DNA of 56,921 bases from Nemertoderma westbladi (Eukaryota > Xenacoelomorpha > Nemertodermatida > Nemertodermatidae), in contig JAUCBJ010005690.1 of assembly GCA_032718475.1 (NCBI GenBank), positions 1 through 56,921 on the forward strand, in the 5' to 3' direction. Below are positions 16,601-29,600 of this stretch, piece by piece. The notes under the pieces were generated by a model, which had not been told where the DNA came from, did no database searches, and saw nothing but the letters and a program-made list of their open reading frames with translations. Numbering within the stretch: the stretch's first letter is position 1; each line of letters opens with the position of its first letter. Made by a program: the position numbers and the translations under genes.

Positions 16601-19600
16601 TGAACAGAACATATGAACAGAACATATGAACAGAACAAATGAACAGAACATATGAACAGAACAAATGAACAGAACATATGAACAGAACAAATGAACAGAA
16701 TATATGAACAGAACTTATGAACAGAACATATGAACAGAAAAGATGAACAGAACAGATGAACAGAACATATGAACAGAACAAATGAACAGAATATATGAAC
16801 AGAACATATGAACAGAACATATGAACAGAACAAATGAACAGAATATATGAACAGAACATATGAACAGAATATATGAACAGAACAGATGAACAGAACATAT
16901 GAACAGAACAAATTAACAGAATATATGAACAGAACATATGAACAGAATATATGAACAGAACATATGAACAGAACATATGAACAGAACAAATGAACAGAAT
17001 ATATGAACAGAACATATGAACAGAATATATGAACAGAACAGATGAACAGAACAGATAAACAGAACATATGAACAGAACATATATATGAACAGAACATATA
17101 TATGAACAGAACAGATGAACAGAACATATGAACAGAACAAATGAACAGAATATATGAACAGAACATATGAACAGAACATATGAACAGAACAAATGAACAG
17201 AATATATGAACAGAACATATGAACAGAATATATGAACAGAACAGATGAACAGAACAGATAAACAGAACATATGAACAGAACATATATATGAACAGAACAT
17301 ATATATGAACAGAACAGATGAACAGAACATATGAACAGAACATATGAACAGAACATATGAACAGAACATATGAACAGAACAGATGAACAGAACATATGAA
17401 CAGAATATACGAACAGAACATATGAACAGAACTTATGAACAGAACATATGAACAGAACAGATGAACAGAACATATGAACAGAACATATGAACAGAACATA
17501 TATATGAACAGAACAGATGAACAGAACATATGAACAGAACATATGAACAGAACTTATGAACAGAACATATGAACAGAACAGATGAACAGAACAGATGAAC
17601 AGAACATATGAACAGAACATATGAACAGAACATATATATGAACAGAACAGATGAACAGAACATATGAACAGAATATATGAACAGAACATATGAACAGAAT
17701 ATATGAACAGAACATATGAACAGAATATATGAACAGAACAGATGAACAGAACATATGAACAGAACAGATGAACAGAACAGATGAACAGAACATATGAACA
17801 GAACATATATATGAACAGAACATATATATGAACAGAACAGATGAACAGAACATATGAACAGAACATATGAACAGAACATATGAACAGAACAAATGAACAG
17901 AATATATGAACAGAACTTATGAACAGAACATATGAACAGAACATATGAACAGAACATATGAACAGAACAAATGAACAGAATATATGAACAGAACTTATGA
18001 ACAGAACAGATGAACAGAACATACAGTATGAACAGAATATATGAACAGAACATATGAACAGAATATATGAACAGAACATATATATGAACAGAACAGATGA
18101 ACAGAACATATGAACAGAATATATGAACAGAACATATGAACAGAATATATGAACAGAACATATGAACAGAATATATAAACAGAACAGATGAACAGAACAT
18201 ATGAACAGAACAGATGAACAGAACAGATGAACAGAACATATGAACAGAACATATATATGAACAGAACATATATATGAACAGAACAGATGAACAGAACATA
18301 TGAACAGAACATATGAACAGAACATATGAACAGAACAAATGAACAGAATATATGAACAGAACTTATGAACAGAACATATGAACAGAACATATGAACAGAA
18401 CATATGAACAGAACATATGAACAGAACAAATGAACAGAACATATGAACAGAACAAATGAACAGAATATATGAACAGAACTTATGAACAGAACATATGAAC
18501 AGAAAAGATGAACAGAACAGATGAACAGAACATATGAACAGAACATATGAACAGAACATATGAACAGAACAAATGAACAGAATATATGAACAGAACTTAA
18601 GAACAGAACATATGAACAGAACATATGAACAGAACATATGAACAGAACAGATGAACAGAACATATGAACAGAATATATGAACAGAACTTAAGAACAGAAC
18701 ATATGAACAGAACATATGAACAGAACATATGAACAGAATATATGAACAGAACATATGAACAGAATATATGAACAGAACATATGAACAGAATATATGAACA
18801 GAACAGATGAACAGAACATATGAACAGAACAGATGAACAGAACAGATGAACAGAACATATGAACAGAACATATATATGAACAGAACATATATATGAACAG
18901 AACAGATGAACAGAACATATGAACAGAACATATGAACAGAACATATGAACAGAACAAATGAACAGAATATATGAACAGAACTTATGAACAGAACATATGA
19001 ACAGAACATATGAACAGAACATATGAACAGAACAAATGAACAGAACTTATGAACAGAACATATTAACAGAACAAATGAACAGAATATATGAACAGAACAT
19101 ATGAACAGAACAAATGAACAGAACTTATGAACAGAACATATGAACAGAACATATTAACAGAACATATGAACAGAACATATGAACAGAACATATATATGAA
19201 CAGAACAGATGAACAGAACATATGAACAGAACATATGAACAGAATATATGAACAGAACATATGAACAGAATATATGAACAGAACATATGAACAGAACGAA
19301 TGAACAGAATATATGAACAGAACATATGAATAGAACATATATATGAACAGAACAGATGAACAGAACATATGAACAGAACAGATGAACAGAACATATGAAC
19401 AGAAAAGAACAGAACATATCAACAGAATATATGAACAGAACATATGAACAGAACATATGAACAGAACATATGAACAGAACAGATGAACAGAACAAATGAA
19501 CAGAACATATGAACAGAACATATGAACAGAACATATGAACAGAACATATGAACAGAACAGATGAACAGAACAAATGAACAGAACATATGAACAGAAAAGA

Positions 19601-22600
19601 ACAGAACATATCAACAGAATATATGAACAGAACATATGAACAGAACAGATGAACAGAACATATGAACAGAACATATGAACAGAACATATGAACAGAATAT
19701 ATGAACAGAACATATGAACAGAACATATGAACAGAACATATGAACAGAACATATGAACAGAATATATGAACAGAACAGATGAACAGAACATATGAACAGA
19801 ACATATGAACAGAACATATGAACAGAACAGATGAACAGAACATATGAACAGAATATATGAACAGAACAGATGAACAGAACATATGAACAGAACATATTAA
19901 CAGAATATATATATGAACAGAACAGATGAACAGAACATATGAACAGAACATATATATGAACAGAACATATGAACAGAACAGATGAACAGAACATATGAAC
20001 AGAACATATTAACAGAACATATTAACAGAACAGATGAACAGAACATACAGTATGAACAGAATATATGAACAGAATATATGAACAGAACATATGAACAGAA
20101 TATATGAACAGAACATATGAACAGAACAGATGAACAGAACATATGAACAGAACAAATGAACAGAATATATGAACAGAACATATGAACAGAATATATGAAC
20201 AGAACAGATGAACAGAACATATGAACAGAACAGATGAACAGAACAGATGAACAGAACATATGAACAGAACATATATATGAACAGAACATATATATGAACA
20301 GAACAGATGAACAGAACATATGAACAGAACATATGAACAGAACATATGAACAGAACATATGAACAGAACATATGAACAGAACAAATGAACAGAATATATG
20401 AACAGAACATATGAACAGAACAGATGAACAGAACAAATGAACAGAACATATGAACAGAACAAATGAACAGAACAGATGAACAGAACATATGAACAGAACA
20501 AATGAACAGAATATATGAACAGAACATATGAACAGAATATATGAACAGAACATATGAACAGAACATATGAACAGAACAAATGAACAGAATATATGAACAG
20601 AACATATGAACAGAATATATGAACAGAACAGATGAACAGAACATATGAACAGAACAGATGAACAGAACAGATGAACAGAACATATGAACAGAACATATAT
20701 ATGAACAGAACATATATATGAACAGAACAGATGAACAGAACATATGAACAGAACATATGAACAGAACATATGAACAGAACATATGAACAGAACATATGAA
20801 CAGAACAGATGAACAGAACATATGAACAGAATATATGAACAGAACATATGAACAGAACTTATGAACAGAATATATGAACAGAACATATGAACAGAATATA
20901 TGAACAGAACATATGAACAGAACAGATGAACAGAACAAATGAACAGAACATATGAACAGAACAAATGAACAGAACAGATGAACAGAACATATGAACAGAA
21001 CAAATGAACAGAATATATGAACAGAACATATGAACAGAATATATGAACAGAACATATGAACAGAACATATGAACAGAACAAATGAACAGAATATATGAAC
21101 AGAACATATGAACAGAATATATGAACAGAACAGATGAACAGAACATATGAACAGAACAAATGAACAGAACAGATGAACAGAACATATGAACAGAACAAAT
21201 GAACAGAATATATGAACAGAACATATGAACAGAATATATGAACAGAACATATGAACAGAACATATGAACAGAACAAATGAACAGAATATATGAACAGAAC
21301 ATATGAACAGAATATATGAACAGAACAGATGAACAGAACAAATGAACAGAACATATGAACAGAACAAATGAACAGAACAGATGAACAGAACATATGAACA
21401 GAACAAATGAACAGAATATATGAACAGAACATATGAACAGAATATATGAACAGAACATATGAACAGAACATATGAACAGAACAAATGAACAGAATATATG
21501 AACAGAACATATGAACAGAATATATGAACAGAACAGATGAACAGAACATATGAACAGAACAAATGAACAGAATATATGAACAGAACATATGAACAGAACA
21601 TATGAACAGAACATATGAACAGAATATATGAACAGAACATATGAACAGAATATATGAACAGAACAGATGAACAGAACAGATAAACAGAACATATGAACAG
21701 AACATATATATGAACAGAACATATATATGAACAGAACAGATGAACAGAACATATGAACAGAACATATGAACAGAACATATGAACAGAACATATGAACAGA
21801 ACATATGAACAGAACATATGAACAGAACATATGAACAGAACATATGAACAGAACATATGAACAGAACATATGAACAGAACATATGAACAGAACATATGAA
21901 CAGAACAGATGAACAGAACATATGAACAGAATATATGAACAGAACATATGAACAGAACTTATGAACAGAACATATGAACAGAACAGATGAACAGAACATA
22001 TGAACAGAACATATGAACAGAACATATATATGAACAGAACAGATGAACAGAACATATGAACAGAACATATGAACAGAACTTATGAACAGAACATATGAAC
22101 AGAACAGATGAACAGAACAGATGAACAGAACATATGAACAGAACATATGAACAGAACATATATATGAACAGAACAGATGAACAGAACATATGAACAGAAT
22201 ATATGAACAGAACATATGAACAGAATATATGAACAGAACATATGAACAGAATATATGAACAGAACAGATGAACAGAACATATGAACAGAACAGATGAACA
22301 GAACAGATGAACAGAACATATGAACAGAACATATGAACAGAACATATGAACAGAACATATGAACAGAACATATATATGAACAGAACAGATGAACAGAACA
22401 TATGAACAGAACATATGAACAGAACATATGAACAGAACAAATGAACAGAATATATGAACAGAACTTATGAACAGAACATATGAACAGAACATATGAACAG
22501 AACATATGAACAGAACAAATGAACAGAATATATGAACAGAACTTATGAACAGAACAGATGAACAGAACATACAGTATGAACAGAATATATGAACAGAACA

Positions 22601-25285
22601 TATGAACAGAATATATGAACAGAACATATATATGAACAGAACAGATGAACAGAACATATGAACAGAATATATGAACAGAACATATGAACAGAATATATGA
22701 ACAGAACATATGAACAGAATATATAAACAGAACAGATGAACAGAACATATGAACAGAACAGATGAACAGAACAGATGAACAGAACATATGAACAGAACAT
22801 ATATATGAACAGAACATATATATGAACAGAACAGATGAACAGAACATATGAACAGAACATATGAACAGAACATATGAACAGAACAAATGAACAGAATATA
22901 TGAACAGAACTTATGAACAGAACATATGAACAGAACATATGAACAGAACATATGAACAGAACATATGAACAGAACAAATGAACAGAACATATGAACAGAA
23001 CAAATGAACAGAATATATGAACAGAACTTATGAACAGAACATATGAACAGAAAAGATGAACAGAACAGATGAACAGAACATATGAACAGAACATATGAAC
23101 AGAACATATGAACAGAACAAATGAACAGAATATATGAACAGAACTTAAGAACAGAACATATGAACAGAACATATGAACAGAACATATGAACAGAACAGAT
23201 GAACAGAACATATGAACAGAATATATGAACAGAACTTAAGAACAGAACATATGAACAGAACATATGAACAGAACATATGAACAGAATATATGAACAGAAC
23301 ATATGAACAGAATATATGAACAGAACATATGAACAGAATATATGAACAGAACAGATGAACAGAACATATGAACAGAACAGATGAACAGAACAGATGAACA
23401 GAACATATGAACAGAACATATATATGAACAGAACATATATATGAACAGAACAGATGAACAGAACATATGAACAGAACATATGAACAGAACATATGAACAG
23501 AACAAATGAACAGAATATATGAACAGAACTTATGAACAGAACATATGAACAGAACATATGAACAGAACATATGAACAGAACAAATGAACAGAACTTATGA
23601 ACAGAACATATTAACAGAACAAATGAACAGAATATATGAACAGAACATATGAACAGAACAAATGAACAGAACTTATGAACAGAACATATGAACAGAACAG
23701 ATGAACAGAACATATGAACAGAACATATGAACAGAACATATATATGAACAGAACAGATGAACAGAACATATGAACAGAACATATGAACAGAATATATGAA
23801 CAGAACATATGAACAGAATATATGAACAGAACATATGAACAGAACGAATGAACAGAATATATGAACAGAACATATGAATAGAACATATATATGAACAGAA
23901 CAGATGAACAGAACATATGAACAGAACATATGAACAGAACATATGAACAGAACATATATATGAACAGAACAGATGAACAGAACATATGAACAGAACATAT
24001 GAACAGAACATATTAACAGAATATATGAACAGAAAAAATGAACAGAACATATGAACAGAACAAATGAACAGAACATATGAACAGAAAAGAACAGAACATA
24101 TCAACAGAATATATGAACAGAACATATGAACAGAACATATGAACAGAACATATGAACAGAACAGATGAACAGAACATAACATATGAACAGAACATATGAA
24201 CAGAAAAGAACAGAACATATTAATAGAATATATGAACAGAAAAAATGAACAGAACATATGAACAGAACAAATGAACAGAACATATGAACAGAAAAGAACA
24301 GAACATATCAACAGAATATATGAACAGAACATATGAACAGAACATATGAACAGAACAGATGAACAGAACATATGAACAGAAAAGAACAGAACATATCAAC
24401 AGAATATATGAACAGAACATATGAACAGAACATATGAACAGAACATATGAACAGAACAGATGAACAGAACATAACATATGAACAGAACATATGAACAGAA
24501 AAGAACAGAACATATGAACAGAACATATGAACAGAACATATGAACAGAACAGATGAACAGAACATATGAACAGAACAGATGAACAGAACATATGAACAGA
24601 ACAGATGAACAGAACATATGAACAGAACAGATGGACAGAACATATGAACAGAACATATGAACAGAATATAGGAACAGAACATATGAACAGAACAGATTAA
24701 CAGAACAGATGAACAGAACATATGAACAGAACATATGAACAGAACATATGAACAGAATATATGAACAGAATATATGAACAGAACATATGAACAGAACATA
24801 TGAACAGAACATATGAACAGAATATATGAACAGAATATATGAACAGAACATATGAACAGAACATATGAACAGAACAGATGAACAGAACATATGAACAGAA
24901 CAGATGAACAGAACATATGAACAGAACAGATGAACAGAACATATGAACAGAACAGATGGACAGAACATATGAACAGAACATATGAACAGAATATAGGAAC
25001 AGAACATATGAACAGAACAGATTAACAGAACAGATGAACAGAACATATGAACAGAACATATGAACAGAACATATGAACAGAATATATGAACAGAATATAT
25101 GAACAGAACATATGAACAGAACATATGAACAGAACATATGAACAGAATATATGAACAGAATATATGAACAGAACATATGAACAGAACATATGAACAGAAC
25201 ATATGAACAGAATATATGAACAGAATATATGAACAGAACATATGAACAGAACATATGAACAGAACAGATGAACAGAATATATGAT
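1685..25285. repeat. 23.6-kb satellite with a 13-bp unit (ATATGAACAGAAC)
   Basis: About 23.6 kb of head-to-tail copies of a 13-bp unit, roughly 1,800 copies. The variable position is mainly the two to four bases before ATGAAC: catatg, cagatg, caaatg, tatatg, cgaatg and cttatg forms recur. Length variants include a 17-bp form with an extra ATAT and shortened forms such as gaaaagaacag. Rare markers (acagtatg, tattaacag, tatcaacag, cttaagaac) recur at fixed distances and reveal duplicated blocks of 1-2 kb or more. On the minus strand the consensus has no stop codon in any frame, so ORFs up to 1,773 codons appear, all translating to a rotated 13-residue peptide (MFCSYVLFICSVH). There are no gene features inside. 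The array starts inside a LINE fragment and ends abruptly at 25285. Confidence 0.98.
24626..25285. repeat. Local 325-bp duplication at the distal end of the satellite
   Basis: A distinctive run of variants (atggacag, then ataggaacag, then gattaacag) occurs at 24631 and again at 24956, exactly 325 bp (25 units of 13 bp) apart. It is a recent tandem duplication of a 25-unit block next to the array's right edge. Confidence 0.8.
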
Positions 25286-25728
25286 AACTGAACAGGCTCT
25301 GTCCCATCCGCAACAATTGTAGACAACCAGATATAAAATATTGCTTGGAAACTTTAAAACACCACACTAGTAATTATAAAGCAATATTTTAGTACTGTAA
25401 TATTTAACTTTCTAAAAACTTCTTTTTTGCCTTTGTCCCGTCCGCAACGCGGTACAGATTTGATAAGAATCACCCAGGTGTAGTGGAAGCAAAAGAGAGC
25501 AACTAGTGCGATAAGACGCAAAAAATACAGGACAAATGGACAAGGAGTCTTTAATTACAGAGCGATATTAGTGTGTTCGAGTCGTCAGGTATTATAGTTG
25601 GAAACCACAGAGTTGACATGGAAGTTGGTTTGTTCCTTAAACTCTAATGTAGGATCTGTATTCAAAAACCTGATAACACAGCTGAATAATTATACTATAT
25701 TTTACTACAGTTGTAAAATAATCAGATA
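25286..25728. other. Array flank, no gene seen
   Basis: Unique-looking AT-rich sequence. The short string gtcccRtccgcaac occurs twice, near 25300 and 25435. I see no continuation of the LINE that borders the other side of the satellite, and no ORF. Confidence 0.5.
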
Positions 25729-25930
25729 GGGGGGGGGGGGGGGGGGGGGGGACTGGACGCAATAAAAATGTATCCCTCTCCAGGGAAAATTCGACGCAAA
25801 TAACAGCTGATTACTCTCAAAAGTAAAACTGTAACCTGTTCTATAGTGTTTAGTTTATTGTTTTGGTTAAAATAACGTGCCACTGTAACCTGCTCCATCC
25901 CTAAATTGAGAATTTAACATTGAGGCCGGA
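25729..25930. repeat. Dispersed repeat copy headed by a 23-G tract
   Basis: A run of 23 G (25729-25751) is followed by gactgg and then a sequence containing ctctccagggaaaattcgac and gccactgtaacctgctcc. Diverged versions of the latter strings, also preceded by a G run, occur at about 29600-29780, and shorter parts at 27365-27480 and 29920-29980. The family is not one I can name. Confidence 0.6.
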
Positions 25931-26009
25931 TATTAATTCGCCAAGGCGGGTTATGTCCCCACACCTCTATTAAAATCCTCGATAAAAAATATTAGATTAT
26001 AAAATTTGA

Positions 26010-26135
26010 ATTAACCCCCACCCAACACTACATAAACAACCGACCGCCGCCCAATATCATAAACCTCCCACTACATATCCAAAAATACCAATCCACCCGC
26101 CCCCAGACACACCACACCCACCAACACCAGTCATA
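26010..26135. repeat. A/C-rich, almost G-free stretch
   Basis: About 125 bp dominated by cc, ca and aa steps with very few G (for example cacaccacacccaccaacacc). It lies downstream of NUBP1 on that gene's strand, where it would be G/T-rich. It is simple-sequence-like with no clear period. Confidence 0.5.
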
Positions 26136-26220
26136 CATAGGATAATATGAATTATAGTAACATCATCATTTATAATCCTAAATAAACCAATACAATTAAA
26201 TTTAACTTATATTAAACGAA

Positions 26221-27180
26221 TTATTTATTATTACAAAAAGCTTTAATTTTCTCTGTAATAGAATATATAGCAGTTGTAACGGGAGTTTCATGGTTTCCAG
26301 AGTTACTATCGAACAAATTACTACCAAAGTCGCTGGCCTCCCCCAACCGGGGATCCAAAGGCACCGAGCCGAGAAACGGAACACCCATGGACTCGCACAT
26401 TCCAACAGCGCCCCCCGTAGTCCCCGCGAACACCTCACTAACACCCCGACAGTTCGGGCACACGAACTCCGTCATGTTCTCAACCACTCCGATGATAGGC
26501 AAACCAACTCGTCGACAGAAAGTAACTTCCTTTCGAACATCGAGTAGCGAAACCTCCTGCGGAGTTGTAACGATGACAACGCCGTCGCAGCCCACAGCTC
26601 CGAGGTACTGAACGATGGACAGGTGTTCGTCGCTAGTCCCTGGAGGAGTGTCTACTAGCATGTAGTCTATCTCGCCCCAATCAACATCGCGAAGGAACTG
26701 TTTAATCATCCCGTTCTTACGAGGGCCGCGAAAGATTATGGCGTCGTCTTCCGCTGGGAGGAGAAATGAGATAGACATTGTGTTTAACTTGTCGTCTACG
26801 TAGACTGGGGACCAACCGGAGCCGCTCTGGTGGACAGTCTCGCCCTGCACGCCCAGGATCCGTGGCATAGAGGGACCGCAGATGTCTGTGTCTACCACCG
26901 ACACCTGAGAATCCGACCGACAGAGGGCGTACGCGAGGTTAGCGGTCAGCGTGGACTTACCCACACCGCCTTTACCGCTGAGGATTACGATTTTGTGGGC
27001 GACGCCGCACAATCGGGATCGAATCGTCTCGATGTCCGGGTCCGGGCCCGTTTTTGCGGCGCCGCTCGCGCATATTTTTTGGTTGGGGCAGCCGCTACAC
27101 GGGGTGGCTTTACCAGCGGTGTCGCTAGCGGTTCCCGGACAGTGGGCCGGTGCGTCAGCAGGAACATCTACAACCTCCAT
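26221..27180 (-). CDS. NUBP1: Cytosolic Fe-S cluster assembly factor NUBP1 (Nbp35 type)
   Basis: P-loop NTPase of the Mrp/NBP35 family, which acts with NUBP2 as the cytosolic scaffold for [4Fe-4S] clusters. The 319-residue protein matches the family in length (human NUBP1 is 320). In order it shows the N-terminal Cys motif CX13CX2CX5C (CPGT...[10 protein letters not shown]), the deviant Walker A KGGVGKST, the switch/Walker B region [11 protein letters not shown], the family block [14 protein letters not shown], and the C-terminal CXXC (CPNC) that bridges clusters in the dimer. I chose the ATG at 27178-27180 because MEVVD then precedes the Cys motif at the usual distance; the open frame continues 20 codons further to 27240. 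The stop is TAA at 26221-26223. The frame is intact and has no introns, although animal orthologues are usually split into many exons, so it may be a retrocopy or a gene in an intron-poor lineage. It is more GC-rich than its flanks. Confidence 0.95.
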   Translation of the reverse strand: MEVVDVPADAPAHCPGTASDTAGKATPCSGCPNQKICASGAAKTGPDPDIETIRSRLCGVAHKIVILSGKGGVGKSTLTANLAYALCRSDSQVSVVDTDICGPSMPRILGVQGETVHQSGSGWSPVYVDDKLNTMSISFLLPAEDDAIIFRGPRKNGMIKQFLRDVDWGEIDYMLVDTPPGTSDEHLSIVQYLGAVGCDGVVIVTTPQEVSLLDVRKEVTFCRRVGLPIIGVVENMTEFVCPNCRGVSEVFAGTTGGAVGMCESMGVPFLGSVPLDPRLGEASDFGSNLFDSNSGNHETPVTTAIYSITEKIKAFCNNK

Positions 27181-27272
27181 ACTGGTATCGGTACGGCGGT
27201 ACACCATACAACGAGGTGGAAAACTCAAACACTGCAACACACTGTCTGATTGTCACTGTGCGCAAATTGCCA

Positions 27273-27310
27273 ATTGGCTTATTGGGATGTCGTTTCAGCC
27301 TTCTCATTGG
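27273..27310 (-). promoter_or_regulatory. Cluster of three CCAAT boxes upstream of NUBP1
   Basis: ATTGG occurs on the plus strand at 27273-27277, 27281-27285 and 27306-27310, which is CCAAT on the NUBP1 strand, about 93-130 bp before the chosen start codon. No TATA box is obvious. CCAAT clusters at this distance suit an NF-Y-type housekeeping promoter. The position is seen in the sequence; the function is inferred. Confidence 0.45.
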
Positions 27311-29163
27311 CAGATAGCGATAGGGTTCATGTTAAATTATTGATCATTATTGAAAAATTAGTGCCTAGACAGCTAGAAGTTAAAATTTTACTGTAAACTG
27401 TGTTCCTAAATGAGTTTATTGTTTGGGTTTGAAAAGCCTACCGTTATAACCTGCTACTTTCCTTTAAAAGGTACCTTAAATGGTGAATACCTGAATACAG
27501 GAATATCGAAATTAAATATTCGTGAAATTAAGTTAATATGATAAAATAGGCTGAATGTGAAACGACACCCCACTTCTGCACTTATTGGTAATATGGGCAC
27601 TGTGCACTGACAACAAACTTGATTTAATTAGTAAGGCATCAAATCAAGAGCTGAAGAGACAGTCAGAAATACAGCCAGAAAGTAGCACAGTAGGTACCGT
27701 ACGGTAGCTGTTTAGGTAGGGAATTTATATTGTCACTAACTCAAGTCATAACATAACAGATAACACTACACATTAATTAAACATTTTTTTTTTACTTAAC
27801 ACAAAAAAATTATACTTATGAAAAAATTACGATAAAATGAATCCATGCACTGTATATTATTATTATATTTAGTATTCGATAATTGTATTGTAATAGACGA
27901 AAGTTTATTGCGGAATAAAAATGAAGTAGTTATTTTGGTCCTTTACTTTAATAATAATTTGAAAACATTTCACCTAAAACTGAATGAATGAATGACTCTA
28001 TATTGTATACTGTAAACTCCAACTTTTTATACAGTATCTATATCTCACTCATGCTAGCTAGCTATCTCATTTTACATTATATTGTATTATAGGGTATCGT
28101 AAAATATTTACGGTTTATTTGCTGATATATTATCTCGACAGACAGTGCGGTATGTACAAAGCATATACTGTTCTGTAGCTGATAGACCACACTATCTGCG
28201 CCGACCACCTGCGGCGAATACCACCACAGTATGTCAATATGAAGGATTTGATATAAAATTTTAAGTTTGTTTTTTTATATTTTTTTTTATTTATTTTACA
28301 GTTGTATAGACCTTGTTTTTTCTTTCTTCATTCGTTAGTAATTTCAATTAAGTCTTAGAGTGTCTGTGGATGGAGATGCCTTAATGGATCTCACCGATAA
28401 GAATGTGAAACTGTTGTTAACAGTGGACAGGATTTTTAGGAATTAAATTACGTATTACATAAAAAAAATTGTAATATCCTTTATTACACCATAAGGATGT
28501 AATATCAGGATTGCTCAGAAATTCGCGGGAAATAAAGCAGTTTTATTCCATGTTATAAATAAGATGCGGTTTGGTGCGGATTGACAACGGAGCGGATTTA
28601 TAAACGGGTCATCCAATATGAGAAAGAATAGATAGGAAATTTAACTATAGAAATAACAGAATGATAACACCACCGTAAAACTAGAATAAATTAAGTTAAC
28701 CAATAATTTTGCATCAATTTTGCATGTTGCTACGAAACTGTTAGTTACTCATTCACTAACCAATGATAGACCTTCCAGTATACGATTTTATAATGATTGC
28801 CTTATTTTTAACAGGGATTTTACCCAGTTTCCCATCATGATACCTACGAAATTAAATAGAAATTACATACTATATCATATAAAATATAATGCAAAGTGAA
28901 ATATAAAATTTCCAAGGAAAGAAACTGAATTTAAAGTGTTACTTGGTTGCCAGGTATTTCAATATTATTGTTTACCTCACTGTCATAGTGACCCAGTGGT
29001 ATTTCCCTCTACAATATATCTTCATGACACTATGAGCTTTATATTTCCAACCATTTTACTAATAATTTATTCGCGCAAGTTGAATAAAATAATTAAATAA
29101 TTTAACTGACTATTATTATATTGTAGTAGTTGTTTCAACGAGTAAGTTAAGTAATAAAACAAT
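27311..29163. other. Intergenic AT-rich DNA, no gene seen
   Basis: About 1.85 kb with no credible ORF. A weak copy of the dispersed repeat (gtttattgtttgggtt followed by ataacctgctac) lies at about 27405-27465. There are short T and A tracts (27784-27793, 28266-28290). Nothing else is recognisable. Confidence 0.5.
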
Positions 29164-29538
29164 ATGTTAAACCATTCGATATTTGTCTCTGTCGTCATAG
29201 TTGGGGCTACGGCGGTTTTAAATGAAATTATATCGCAAACTACAATCCCTTGCGTGTTTGGTGGGGATATTGGGGACACGGTGTGTCGGTTAGCAGATAC
29301 CGGGTTCAGCACCGGCGAAACTAAGTGTTGCAGTGATGGATTCTGTTGCAACGTCGTGCAAAACTTCGTAGAAGACTATGTCTCTGTTTTTCCCATGGAA
29401 GCTATTATCGGTATTTGTGCCGGTGGATTTGTTCTCATCGTGGTTCTTTGTATCTGCCTTTGTTGTTGTTGCTGTGGTAAAAAGGAGACGACTGAAGTCC
29501 ATCATCATCATCCTATGACTGTTGCCATGGGCCCATGA
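29164..29538 (+). CDS. Small Cys-rich single-pass membrane protein, Shisa/CYYR1-like layout
   Basis: 124 codons, ATG at 29164, with two in-frame stops (taa taa) just upstream, so the start is bounded. The protein has a hydrophobic N-terminus that could be a signal peptide (residues 1-19), a short ectodomain with six cysteines including the pair-rich string CCSDGFCC, a hydrophobic segment (about residues 79-97, IIGICAGGFVLIVVLCICL), then CCCCCGKK, a stop-transfer-like and possibly palmitoylated border. The tail is short and His-rich. The order of signal peptide, CC-x(n)-CC ectodomain, membrane span and juxtamembrane Cys cluster is that of Shisa/CYYR1-like adaptors, but no sequence-level family match is claimed. 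It has no intron. The reading frame is distinct from the low-complexity surroundings and is the best gene candidate between NUBP1 and the zinc-finger gene. Confidence 0.55.
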   Translation: MLNHSIFVSVVIVGATAVLNEIISQTTIPCVFGGDIGDTVCRLADTGFSTGETKCCSDGFCCNVVQNFVEDYVSVFPMEAIIGICAGGFVLIVVLCICLCCCCCGKKETTEVHHHHPMTVAMGP

Positions 29539-29600
29539 TCACGGACACACAATAGTATGACTCGCTAAGTGTCAATATAAATTATTTTTTAGAAAGATGG

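Noticed and set aside
1685-25285. CRISPR array
   Set aside because: There are no spacers: the whole stretch is contiguous 13-bp units, and the DNA is eukaryotic.
1685-25285. Steroid-receptor response elements (AGAACA half sites)
   Set aside because: AGAACA occurs in nearly every unit but only as direct repeats 13 bp apart, not as the inverted pair with a 3-bp gap that receptors need.
1607-25367. Dozens of long minus-strand ORFs (up to 1,773 codons) with MFCSYVLFICSVH-like repeats
   Set aside because: They follow from a 13-bp satellite whose one strand lacks stop codons in all frames. There is no unique sequence, domain or codon-position bias, and all three frames are open at once.
26290-27343. 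Plus-strand ORFs opposite NUBP1
   Set aside because: They are antisense shadows of a well-conserved gene.
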